Source of the DNA: Pseudomonas sp. Leaf58
GTDB lineage: Bacteria > Pseudomonadota > Gammaproteobacteria > Pseudomonadales > Pseudomonadaceae
Reading direction: 5' to 3'
Length of the DNA stretch: 64,000 nucleotides
NCBI RefSeq assembly: GCF_003627215.1
Contig: NZ_CP032678.1
Coordinates: 186,001 to 250,000 of the forward strand
A program made the position numbers and the translations under genes. Below, in pieces: positions 54,001-61,696 of this stretch (position 1 is the first letter of the stretch; the number at the start of each line of letters is the position of its first letter). The notes beneath the pieces were generated by a model. The model was not told where the DNA came from. It saw only the letters and a program-made list of their open reading frames with translations, and did no database searches.

Positions 54001-54658
54001 AAATGCCCTGGATGAGCTAGGCGTGGAAATTCCTGCGACTTTGAATGGACAAATGACCAAGGGAACACCTTTCAAAAAGGCTGTCATGGGGCATAGTGCA
54101 ATGCTCTCCACCCGGCGCGTGTGGGAAGATTTGTTCCACACCCCGGCATCCAGTGTTCACGCTGGTCTGTGCCTTGAACGGCCAGGCAACGCTGCCGCTG
54201 CCTTCATGCCCTCAATGGAAGCCGCCCAGCAGCACCTGCATCTTTGTGGTACCGCGACACCTGATAGAGCTTTAAATTGGCAGTTTCCTAGCGCGCTTCA
54301 ATATGCTGAAAGCCCGGTCTACAGGCTCACCAGTCATCACACACAACAACGGCGACTACGCGATCCCGATGAGGGCTATGTCCTGCAGCATGACAAGCAG
54401 CAGGGGTATAACGCTGAGGGCGATCCCAAAGGAACCTGGATGGCAATTGACAGGAAAGGAGATGTAAAAACACAGCAAATGGAGGTGCGTAGAGCTGCCA
54501 CAGGGATGCTTTGGAAGCCATCTTCGCTGGAAGCTTACCTCGATGGCCGTGAGCACGAGGCGGGCAGGGCGAGCCGCATCCCGCTGAGAAAGGATCAATA
54601 CGGGAAGCTGGTTGATTTTTGCTATGTGGTTGGTGTCGGATTACTCAAGAAGGGCTGA
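51018..54658 (+). CDS. cas2-3: Cas2-Cas3 fusion (type I-F), frame broken at 54001-54003
   Basis: GTG 51018 (GAGGA upstream) starts a Cas2 domain (about residues 1-95), then the HD nuclease (FLHDLGKG, His121-Asp122), and an SF2 helicase with Walker A GKTGAGKT (about 482-489), LDEIDDY (about 630) and SSATATP (about 661). The first frame stops at 54020 (1000 residues). The next frame, 54023-54658, carries the Cas3 C-terminal domain (LTSHHTQQRRLRDPDEGYVL is the usual Q-rich, F/LRD segment). Adding one A to AAA at 54001-54003 joins them (PENALDELGVEIP), giving about 1213 residues. It nicks and degrades target DNA and supplies Cas2 for adaptation. A stop before the C-terminal domain would probably impair interference. 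Confidence 0.88.
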
Positions 54659-54770
54659 CGGAGCTGGGATTATGGGGCTTTGACCAGTCTTGGTGCCAAG
54701 GCTGCGCCAATGATCCTTGCTTGGCAAGGTAGTCTGTACTTGCCCGTCTAGCCACGCGCTGTGCTGTGTA

Positions 54771-55160
54771 TCAGGTTGCGCAATACTGGCTGCGCACAAT
54801 ATCGCCATCTTCCGTGTAGGACACCAGCACGTCGCCGATCACGCCGTTATCCTTGACCATCTGGTTGACGGTCTTCCACCTGCCAGTTTGTGCCAGCCAC
54901 CCCTTACGGGTCACGGTCACTGGGCCTGAGCTTGTGGTACCAGAAAAGACCGTGCTCCGTGTCTCGATCAGTTGCGCCGCCGCATCTCGCCCCAACTCCC
55001 AGTCCATCAGGCGCTGTCCAACCAGATGGATTGGTGCCTGGCGCGGCCACAAGCGGCCTGCCAGCCTTTCCCTGCCCTTGAGGCCCGCTTCCAAGCCTGA
55101 GACGATATCGACATTGATTCTCCCAGCGTAGCGCTCAATGCGAGCGGTATCTGTCCTCAT
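54771..55160 (-). CDS. Hypothetical 129-residue protein
   Basis: A very strong GAGGAGG lies 5 bases before ATG 55160. Last gene of the minus-strand operon 56235-54771. Basic N-terminal helix, then a beta-rich end (WKTVNQMVKDNGVIGDVLVS). Not recognised. The gap 54659-54770 to the cas2/3 end shows nothing. Confidence 0.6.
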   Translation of the reverse strand: MRTDTARIERYAGRINVDIVSGLEAGLKGRERLAGRLWPRQAPIHLVGQRLMDWELGRDAAAQLIETRSTVFSGTTSSGPVTVTRKGWLAQTGRWKTVNQMVKDNGVIGDVLVSYTEDGDIVRSQYCAT

Positions 55161-55201
55161 CAAATCCTCCTCAAGGCATACTCTTGCATAGGGTCGAAGC
55201 T

Positions 55202-55537
55202 CTAGGACGCCCACACCAGCAGCGTGCGCAGCTTACCCAGGAATGAGACAATCCACTCCTGCGCAACGCCCTGGTCACGCAGGAAATAATCGGCATCCCA
55301 AGAGGCTTCAAAGGAGCCGTGGTACTCGGTGTAGGCGGCATGGATCATTTCCATGGCGCGCAGCGTGTTGGGTTCGCTGACCCCCTTTTCCAGGAGTTCG
55401 CCGGCACACGCGATAAATGCGGTTTGGGACGCCTGATCAGGGAACCCTGGCTTTTGCGTGAGCAGATTCATTTGCATGCAAAATGCCGAGGCAGGCGGAT
55501 CAGCGCTGATCACGGGGGAGGGTGGTGAAGCTGACAT
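55202..55537 (-). CDS. Hypothetical 111-residue protein
   Basis: ATG 55537 with AGAGGT upstream. Helical; contains ASWDADYFLRDQG, which recurs as KLWDADYFNMR in the first gene of this operon (55972). Not recognised. Confidence 0.55.
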   Translation of the reverse strand: MSASPPSPVISADPPASAFCMQMNLLTQKPGFPDQASQTAFIACAGELLEKGVSEPNTLRAMEMIHAAYTEYHGSFEASWDADYFLRDQGVAQEWIVSFLGKLRTLLVWAS

Positions 55538-55557
55538 ACGCACCTCTTGCGTCGATT

Positions 55558-55902
55558 TCACAACAGTTGAAGAAGGTCTTTCTCTGCCTGGTCAAAAAGC
55601 CCCGGCAGCATGTCTTGCATGTCACCCTCACAACCCACGGTCACTTTGTGCTGGCGCTCGCCGTCGTGGAACAGGAAGGCAAAGCCATCTGGCGGCACAT
55701 GCCCTTGGCGAATGGAGATCCGCACGCCATGGGCAACGTGACACGAATTGCTGAACACATGCAGATCCGTAGCGCCTTCTGGGGCGCGCAGGCCTTTGCC
55801 GATCTCCGACATCTCAGCCTGAGTGGCAGTCAATGACCCGAGAACAACGGTGTCGCTGGGGATGTCCTGGAACACGCCGCAATGCAGATAGATCACACCC
55901 AT
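55558..55902 (-). CDS. Hypothetical 114-residue protein
   Basis: GAAGG before ATG 55902. A beta-rich protein (GFAFLFHDGERQHKVTVGCEGD). It lies between two WDADYF-containing genes. Not recognised. Confidence 0.55.
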   Translation of the reverse strand: MGVIYLHCGVFQDIPSDTVVLGSLTATQAEMSEIGKGLRAPEGATDLHVFSNSCHVAHGVRISIRQGHVPPDGFAFLFHDGERQHKVTVGCEGDMQDMLPGLFDQAEKDLLQLL

Positions 55903-55971
55903 GAGTTACACCTTCAATGATGCTGAGAAGCCGCAGACATGCGACAAGCGCAGTGAAGCGGATTCGCCAGG

Positions 55972-56235
55972 TTAGACCGAGCCTTGGGCTCTGGACGCCG
56001 ATTTGCGCTTGCGAGGGCGCCGCAGCTGGTACTCTGTGCGCATATTGAAGTAGTCGGCATCCCACAGTTTTTGTGTCAGCTGCTGAATGCAGCCATCCAC
56101 CCGCTCCGAGCCGATAGACGCCCAGCGGGTGTGAGCCGCTTCGCGAAAGGAGTCGATGTCCCGGTACGCTTCAGAGCGGGCAAGGCTGAGAAGATCAGCC
56201 ACAACCTCAATATCTTCGATCTCTTCAGTGCTCAT
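55972..56235 (-). CDS. Hypothetical 87-residue protein with WDADYF motif
   Basis: ATG 56235 (MSTEEIEDIEVVADLL) is chosen over 56292, which lies inside the operator. Acidic N-terminal half, basic C-terminal tail (RRPRKRKSASRAQ). First gene of a four-gene minus-strand operon under operator site 6. Confidence 0.6.
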   Translation of the reverse strand: MSTEEIEDIEVVADLLSLARSEAYRDIDSFREAAHTRWASIGSERVDGCIQQLTQKLWDADYFNMRTEYQLRRPRKRKSASRAQGSV

Positions 56236-56263
56236 GGCTTTTTCCTTCGATTTTATGGGGTTC

Positions 56264-56293
56264 AAATTAGGCATTAATTGACAAAATGTCAAT
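56264..56293 (-). promoter_or_regulatory. Promoter with perfect 17-bp palindromic operator (site 6)
   Basis: ATTGACA-AAA-TGTCAAT (56277-56293). On the minus strand TTGACA (complement of 56287-56292), a 17-bp spacer and TAATTT (complement of 56264-56269) form the promoter of the 56235-54771 operon. Confidence 0.65.
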
Positions 56294-56470
56294 GGGTTTC
56301 ATCCAACAACTTGCCCGCCAACACGAGATGCCCTGCCCACTGCTGCTATGAGTTTGATCGGGTTCAAAAATATCTCGTTATGTGTAAATTGCTTTATCAT
56401 CACCCCGCTGATACGCTCCAATTAAATATCCATTTTTGACCCAACCCGGCTTTGCTAGTAAGGATTACTT

Positions 56471-57043
56471 ATGAAAATCTGCATGGTCGATCTGGCCCAG
56501 TCACACAACCTCGTGGGAAGTGCCCTCGGTCGCCTGGTGGGCATGAAAATCCGCGAGCTCTGCAACGCCCCAGCGGTAGCTTTGAGCTTTGAGCGCGCCA
56601 CCAGGGTCGATGCGACCTTCATGCGTGAGGCGGTGGTTAGAACTGTGATGGTGTTCAGCCCAAGTACTGCCGTGGTGGTGACAGGGATCGACAACCCCGA
56701 CCACCGGGATAATTTGCTGTACCCCTGCCTGCAGCTGGAGCGCCCGATTACGGTCATGAAGGGGCGATCGTTCGAATGCCTGGGCCCGGCGCTTAGTCCA
56801 CCGCTTGCCAAGGCTGTTGAGCTGGTGCTGGCAAGAAAGTCACTGACGTCAGTAGAGCTTGCGAACGCGTTGCAATGCAGCGTTCAGTCAGCGAGCACAA
56901 ACCTCAAGAACCTTCACAACAAGGGCTACATCAACCGAGTCAGACGAGGTGCGGCCAGTGGCGGAGATGAGTATGTGTATGAACCCTTCGGAGCTAATTT
57001 GAAATTTGAGTCCCACCATCAGGCTGTGGATCTGGCTCTATGA
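56471..57043 (+). CDS. Winged-helix protein with N-terminal STAS-like (DUF4325-like) domain
   Basis: 190 residues. The C-terminal 75 residues (SLTSVELANALQCSVQSAST, then NLHNKGYINRVRRG) are a typical winged helix, with a basic wing before EYVYEPF. The N-terminal half (LGRLVGMKIRELCNAPAVAL, FMREAVVRTV) resembles the STAS-like DUF4325 module that often regulates such proteins. It is divergent from the operon under operator site 6, so it is one candidate for the regulator of the shared palindrome (inference). Its upstream region repeats GTTATGTGTAAATTG seen at 728. Confidence 0.6.
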   Translation: MKICMVDLAQSHNLVGSALGRLVGMKIRELCNAPAVALSFERATRVDATFMREAVVRTVMVFSPSTAVVVTGIDNPDHRDNLLYPCLQLERPITVMKGRSFECLGPALSPPLAKAVELVLARKSLTSVELANALQCSVQSASTNLKNLHNKGYINRVRRGAASGGDEYVYEPFGANLKFESHHQAVDLAL

Positions 57044-57044
57044 G

Positions 57045-57145
57045 ACGCTAGTTCCAGAGAAGTCGTTGTGTTCAGCGAAGCTGGCTGCTGCGCAGGGCCA
57101 CCCGGCGTCCCGTGGCCACACCCAAATCCGCCTTCAAACTAGCGT
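57045..57145. repeat. Long stem-loop between convergent genes
   Basis: ACGCTAGTT (57045-57053) and AACTAGCGT (57137-57145) are perfect 9-bp inverted repeats enclosing 83 bp. An inner GGCCAC / GTGGCC pair lies near the centre. AAAAA follows the right arm. It could be a bidirectional terminator or a folded recombination site. Confidence 0.45.
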
Positions 57146-57181
57146 AAAAAGTCACTCAGGCGAAAGCTTGATGACATGGAG

Positions 57182-57646
57182 TCAAGGGCGGGCAGTGACC
57201 CCGATTTTTATGCACATGGCCAGGAAATACTCAGCAGTGATCATTTTTTCAGCCAAATCGGGATCGTGATTTCTGGCGATGGCTGCCAACTCAGGATTTT
57301 CGTACAGGATCATGAAAAAGTCGGGCGCGGCCTCAAGCTGTTCAAGCAGCCACAGTCGGCACGCACGATTGGTTTCATCCATCAGGTCGTAATTAGGGGC
57401 GCTCATCCCGGCCAACCTGAGGGCTTCGCCGACCGGTGTATCATCGCAGCAGACGGTGCCAACTTGGCGCCCACCCAGCAGCCACTGATGCATGTTGCCG
57501 GCCCCAGGAATCCCCTTGCGGATCAGGCTCATGGCCACCAGGTCGGGCATATGCACGACACCTGTCTGGCTTAGTAACTGCAGTGCATCATGCTCGACCA
57601 AGTACTGCAAAGGGCCGGATTCTGGAATCAGGATGTCGACCTGCAT
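57182..57646 (-). CDS. Hypothetical protein, possibly PIN-like
   Basis: 154 residues from ATG 57646. The start VDILIPESGPLQYLVEHDAL followed by a VVHMPDLVAM strand is reminiscent of PIN-like domains with an acidic residue at the first strand end. The usual Asp is replaced by Glu, and later acidic positions (CCDDTPVGEAL, DETNRA) are only approximate. Follows the gene at 57689 after a 42-bp gap. Confidence in the fold is low. Confidence 0.5.
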   Translation of the reverse strand: MQVDILIPESGPLQYLVEHDALQLLSQTGVVHMPDLVAMSLIRKGIPGAGNMHQWLLGGRQVGTVCCDDTPVGEALRLAGMSAPNYDLMDETNRACRLWLLEQLEAAPDFFMILYENPELAAIARNHDPDLAEKMITAEYFLAMCIKIGVTARP

Positions 57647-57688
57647 TGTTCCACCCCCCATACGTACAGATGAACCGCTGACTGCCTG

Positions 57689-57949
57689 CTAGCGATAGGC
57701 TTCGACCAGCTGTTCGCCTCTGGTGGCGTATTCAGCCCAGCCTGATGCTGTCCTGAAGCCTACAGCAATGCCCAGGTAGCCTTCTTTGGAGTCCCAGTCA
57801 TTGCAGGCATCCTCGATCTGCTCATGGGTGACCCGGAAGTGCCGGGCTACTTGCCGCAGCGTCGGGTACTGGGTGCCCTTGTCATCCGCTTCAGCTTGGC
57901 GAGCATAGGCATTTGCATAGTCAAACAGTGCTTGAGGGGTGAGGGGCAT
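57689..57949 (-). CDS. Small protein with helix-turn-helix-like segment
   Basis: 86 residues from ATG 57949. PTLRQVARHFRVTHEQIEDA fits a helix-turn-helix (R-Q-V-A-x-x-F-x-V). It may regulate its own operon or be a small DNA-binding accessory protein. The region 57950-58078 shows no gene. Confidence 0.55.
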   Translation of the reverse strand: MPLTPQALFDYANAYARQAEADDKGTQYPTLRQVARHFRVTHEQIEDACNDWDSKEGYLGIAVGFRTASGWAEYATRGEQLVEAYR

Positions 57950-58078
57950 GTGCATTGCTCTCCGATGGGCGACTTAAGTGAGCTTAGCGGAGCTTTCAGT
58001 TCAGCATTCGCGCTCGCTCAATCAGCCGATCATAGCAGCCGGAGATGGGGGCTATTAGGACTTTCTGCGGCCAGCCCC

Positions 58079-58624
58079 TTACAGCCCTGGTGGCGAAAAC
58101 TCATCTTCGTACAGCATGCCTGGGGATACAACCAAGGCGTTGAGTTGCAGCAACCCAATTGCCTTCATTTGCAGGAAATGGTGCTCCAGGTGTTGGCGCT
58201 CACCCTTGAGGTAAGGGGCCAGGACGCCCTCTCGCATTTGTAGCTCGATGAGCGCCATCGCTTCATGATCACCCAACTCTTGCACTTGAGCAGTGTTGGC
58301 GCAGTATTCATCAAAGAGATCGCGCCCGGAGCGTGGCCCTCGTGCATCCAGGCAGTAGTTCGCCGTGCTGGGGAGTCGGCAGAAGGCATGTTCAACGCGA
58401 GTACTGAGCAGGCCCGCCGCTTTCGGATCAGCAGGCCTGCGATCGACAAAAGCCCCCAGGCTCAAGCCACTGACTTCAGCAAACGCCATTGCCGCCAAGT
58501 GGGCCCGACTGCCAAGGTAATCATCGACGCGAAGGTTGTTGCTGTAATCGATGACATAATCATCCGTGACGTTCATGAAATTTTCGTCGTAGGCGGTAAG
58601 CGATCTTTTCAGCAGAATGTTCAT
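58079..58624 (-). CDS. Hypothetical 181-residue protein
   Basis: ATG 58624 (MNILLKRSLTAYDEN). The C-terminal half is helical (ELGDHEAMALIELQMREGVL, then HHFLQMKAIGLLQ). The upstream minus-strand sequence has a TTGTATATTGTTG motif like other promoters here. Not recognised. Confidence 0.55.
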   Translation of the reverse strand: MNILLKRSLTAYDENFMNVTDDYVIDYSNNLRVDDYLGSRAHLAAMAFAEVSGLSLGAFVDRRPADPKAAGLLSTRVEHAFCRLPSTANYCLDARGPRSGRDLFDEYCANTAQVQELGDHEAMALIELQMREGVLAPYLKGERQHLEHHFLQMKAIGLLQLNALVVSPGMLYEDEFSPPGL

Positions 58625-58752
58625 CTCGACCAACCTCATTCAGCGCTGCCAACATCAACAAACCAATGGGTGGCAGGCTCTATGTAATCAGGGCATAGTT
58701 GAATACACCCTGATTATTTCATTGAGGAAATGCAAAGACAACAATATACAAC

Positions 58753-60009
58753 TTATAGGCCAAGCTCTTCCGAAAGCAATCTTTCCGTGCCCCGATCAGA
58801 CATGGCGTCTAGAAACGCTATGCTACCCGTGACTTTATAGGCTACTTCAAGGTCTTGATCATTTCGACAGTATTTCATGATCACATCCCTGGGCTCGCGC
58901 AAGATGAATGCGGATACCCAGGCGCGACTGAGGTAGTTGGGCACCATGGTGGTCTCGGACGCTTTGCTCATGTCCTTGCTGTTTCGGTACAAATGAAAAG
59001 CCTGCTCGAAATAATTCGCCATCAGCGCATCAGGCTCATCTTCGAGATCAGAAATCCAGGGGGAGATCCGGATGCCATGTCGCTCCAGGAAGAAGCGGTG
59101 CCGCCCAGTCCCCAGGGTATCCAGCAAGTCCTCCAGCAAGCGATTGACCAGTGGCAAGATGGAGACTTGCGGCGTCTGCATTTTGACATTTCCAAGTCCG
59201 ACCCAAAACGAGACTCCGAATTCATTGGCTTGTCGTTCAAGGTATTCCTGGTAGCGGGGAAGTTTATATACTTCGTAATCGGGCGGTCTTTTTTCAAACG
59301 TCTGGACGATCGTCATCGAGGGCTCAATTTCCAGGGCACGCATCTGAGCCTTAATTCTCATGTGAACTTCATGTAGGGAAATGGGCTGGTTAGGGGTAAT
59401 CCATTTACGGATCTTGCTTTCGGTAAATGGTATTTCCGCCAACGCCTTGAGGATTTTAGCCTGCCCATACACCGGGCTTCTGTTATTCAATGGATCGTGC
59501 AGTTCCTCATGGATTTTCATTGCCATGGCAACGTCATCGGTTTCAACAATGTGTGCAAGCACCTGTTCTTGCCTGAGGCCGAAATGGCGCTTTAAGTAAT
59601 CCAGGTCGATGGTCGGCAATCGATACAGGTTGTAGGCATCGAACTGCACACAGCTGGGTATATTCCGGAACCAGGAATCCAGGATGTCGGGATTCTCCAG
59701 CATGATTTCGGCGAATTCAAAAAGCTGCTCGAAATCAGGCGCAGGAATGGACAACGCCAACGCCACCTGGAAGGTGTAGGGCGGAAGGTTGCTCAGCGGC
59801 GCTACTTGGTCGACCGCAGCGCCATCGGTTTTCATTGTGTTGGCAGGGCCGTCCAGCATGTAGCGGCGCAGCGCGTTTTGGCAATAGCGCTGCAGATCAC
59901 CTTTGCGGGCTGCAGCTTCCAGGTAGTCGGGCAGTTCGTGACCCGCCTGAATTGCTTGGCGGGGGTAGATGTCAGTTGTGAAGCGCCAGCCAGTCAGTGT
60001 GTTGGCCAT
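58753..60009 (-). CDS. xLGL-family protein E1 (second gene of pair E)
   Basis: 418 residues ending GTERLLSEELGL, preceded by AYKVTGSIAFLDAMSD. ALSIPAPD lies at residues 85-92, LPRYQEYL in the second half, and a DDVAMAMKIHEE block in between, all as in C1, C2 and E2. Soluble and helical. Begins 2 bp after the E2 stop. Confidence 0.75.
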   Translation of the reverse strand: MANTLTGWRFTTDIYPRQAIQAGHELPDYLEAAARKGDLQRYCQNALRRYMLDGPANTMKTDGAAVDQVAPLSNLPPYTFQVALALSIPAPDFEQLFEFAEIMLENPDILDSWFRNIPSCVQFDAYNLYRLPTIDLDYLKRHFGLRQEQVLAHIVETDDVAMAMKIHEELHDPLNNRSPVYGQAKILKALAEIPFTESKIRKWITPNQPISLHEVHMRIKAQMRALEIEPSMTIVQTFEKRPPDYEVYKLPRYQEYLERQANEFGVSFWVGLGNVKMQTPQVSILPLVNRLLEDLLDTLGTGRHRFFLERHGIRISPWISDLEDEPDALMANYFEQAFHLYRNSKDMSKASETTMVPNYLSRAWVSAFILREPRDVIMKYCRNDQDLEVAYKVTGSIAFLDAMSDRGTERLLSEELGL

Positions 60010-60011
60010 TT

Positions 60012-61259
60012 TTAGAGTCCCAGGTCGATGCTGAGTGCAGTGGCTTGGTCTGATTCTCGCATCAGATCAATGATGGGCTTGTGGCCTGTCACCTTGTAGG
60101 CGGCCATCAGCAGTTCTGGCTGATTGCGAAGCAGCTTGGCCACCTTACCATGCCCAATGTGCCTGAGCGTCGTCTGGGCGGCCTTTCGGGCCCCTGCATG
60201 ATGGGGCGAGGAGTCATCCACCACGCTGCGGAATGAAAGCACTGTGGTCAGAAAGAAGGTGTCGTAATCAGGCCGTTGTTTTGCGGTCAAAATCCAGCCG
60301 GGACTCATGCCAAACCAACGAAGGGCATAGTCGCGCAGATCCACATGCTTGGACACCTCATCCATCAGCCGGTCGTGCACACGGTGCATTTTGGCAGGCA
60401 GGGCAGCATCGATGTTCTTGAGTACAGAAAACAGCTCCTTGGCCATATCAGGAGCAAGGCTTGCCACAAATTCTTGGTAGCCAGGAAGCTCGTCGATACG
60501 CTCGTCGCGGGCATTCTTCCATTCCAGCAAACCATTGTCGTCTGTCATGTCAGTGTCGACAAAACGCAGCATCTGCGCTTCAAAACGCAAATAAAATTCA
60601 TGGGCTGTGATAGTTTCTGGTCTGTTGTGCCAGTTCCGCAGATTGGATTCGGCGACATAGGGCATTTCTGAGAACAGTTTGTCGAGCTGAAATTTATCTA
60701 AATCTTCACTTTCCACCAGCCTTTTGACCATCGAAACATCGTCTCTGTCAAAGCTCGCATGGAAAAAACTATTTTTTGTATAGTCAGTCATCTGGCGGTA
60801 GACGCCCCATAACGCGGGTTCCAAGCAGGAGAACAGTTCTGGATATGGCACCGGATTGTGCTTGTTGATGGTGCGTAACCCATTGACGATCACGTGATTG
60901 CGATCACTGATTGTCGAGGCATAGGCCACTAGCGCATTCAGGTCATGGCAGGGGGTGGAGAGGGCCAGAGCCAGGTTATAATCGATCCAGTGCTTTGCTA
61001 TGTAACCGTCAAATCCTGAGCCCTTGAGGCATTCCCGCACTTCATTCTCAATTTGTGTGCGGGAAAAATTGCCGGCTGCATACCTGCGAATGGCGGCAAG
61101 GGTATGACGCTGAGCGGCTTCGTAGCGCGTTGGCATGTCGTCCTCAACATCGAACACACCGTCATAGCGACCATCATCAACACCCAGGTCAAAATACTCC
61201 CAAAATGGGAGGAATGTTGGCTGAGCTTGCCCTTGCTGATCCAGCATAATCGCATTCAC
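60012..61259 (-). CDS. xLGL-family protein E2 (first gene of pair E)
   Basis: 415 residues from GTG 61259, which overlaps the stop of the lipoprotein gene (GTGA); a GTG at 61268 is the alternative. It ends ATALSIDLGL, preceded by AYKVTGHKPIIDLM. The central motif appears as ALSTPCHD (about 99-106) and LPGYQEF replaces LPRYQEY. The operon order is lipoprotein, E2, E1. Confidence 0.72.
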   Translation of the reverse strand: MNAIMLDQQGQAQPTFLPFWEYFDLGVDDGRYDGVFDVEDDMPTRYEAAQRHTLAAIRRYAAGNFSRTQIENEVRECLKGSGFDGYIAKHWIDYNLALALSTPCHDLNALVAYASTISDRNHVIVNGLRTINKHNPVPYPELFSCLEPALWGVYRQMTDYTKNSFFHASFDRDDVSMVKRLVESEDLDKFQLDKLFSEMPYVAESNLRNWHNRPETITAHEFYLRFEAQMLRFVDTDMTDDNGLLEWKNARDERIDELPGYQEFVASLAPDMAKELFSVLKNIDAALPAKMHRVHDRLMDEVSKHVDLRDYALRWFGMSPGWILTAKQRPDYDTFFLTTVLSFRSVVDDSSPHHAGARKAAQTTLRHIGHGKVAKLLRNQPELLMAAYKVTGHKPIIDLMRESDQATALSIDLGL

Positions 61260-61456
61260 AGGTTGCACCCCGCAGCATCATCCGCCATGCGATCCATAGT
61301 GGAGCTGGCAAATTGCAGGCTCTGTACAAACACCGCCCCCATTTGTTCAGCGAGGTTGCAGTCTCGGGCGTAGCGAGTTGAGCATCCACTCACAAGCATG
61401 GTGACCATCAGCATTCCAAGACAGTAAGAAAGGCGGGTTGTCGAGCGTCGAAACAT
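61256..61456 (-). CDS. Small lipoprotein
   Basis: 66 residues from ATG 61456 (GGAAG upstream). The signal peptide ends in the lipobox LVSGC, so the mature protein starts CSTRYARDCNL and is lipid-anchored. It is translationally coupled to xLGL pair E, the only clear envelope protein attached to that family. It resembles small entry-exclusion or colicin-release-type lipoproteins only in size. Confidence 0.65.
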   Translation of the reverse strand: MFRRSTTRLSYCLGMLMVTMLVSGCSTRYARDCNLAEQMGAVFVQSLQFASSTMDRMADDAAGCNL

Positions 61457-61696
61457 GGCATCTTCCATCAATATAGGCTATACGGGTAGTCTGACACGTA
61501 AGGGACTCCCACCCCAAGAGAAACTCTGCCACTTCTGGCTGAAGCGTTGAACAGAAAGTGCAGGCGACCCTTTGTTCCTCGGATAGCTTGCAACACTTCA
61601 ACATCCCGTCGCTAGGCAGGCTGATGAGAAAAATGCCGACATTCTTGTGAAATTTTGCTTAAATCACCCAACTCGAAAAATCTGCGGAAGATGAGC

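Noticed and set aside
54023..54658. A separate accessory gene downstream of cas2/3
   Set aside because: The sequence fits the missing Cas3 C-terminal domain and is joined by one base, so it is not an independent gene.
56277..56293. Anr/Dnr (FNR-type) box
   Set aside because: The half-sites TTGAC/GTCAA are separated by five bases rather than four, and other copies read TTGCC/GGCAA.
57045..57145. Integron attC site
   Set aside because: The ends do not fit the RYYYAAC and GTTRRRY core sites, and there is no integrase or cassette context.
61347..61604. 85-residue minus-strand ORF upstream of the lipoprotein gene
   Set aside because: It overlaps the better-supported lipoprotein gene in another frame and lacks a ribosome-binding site.
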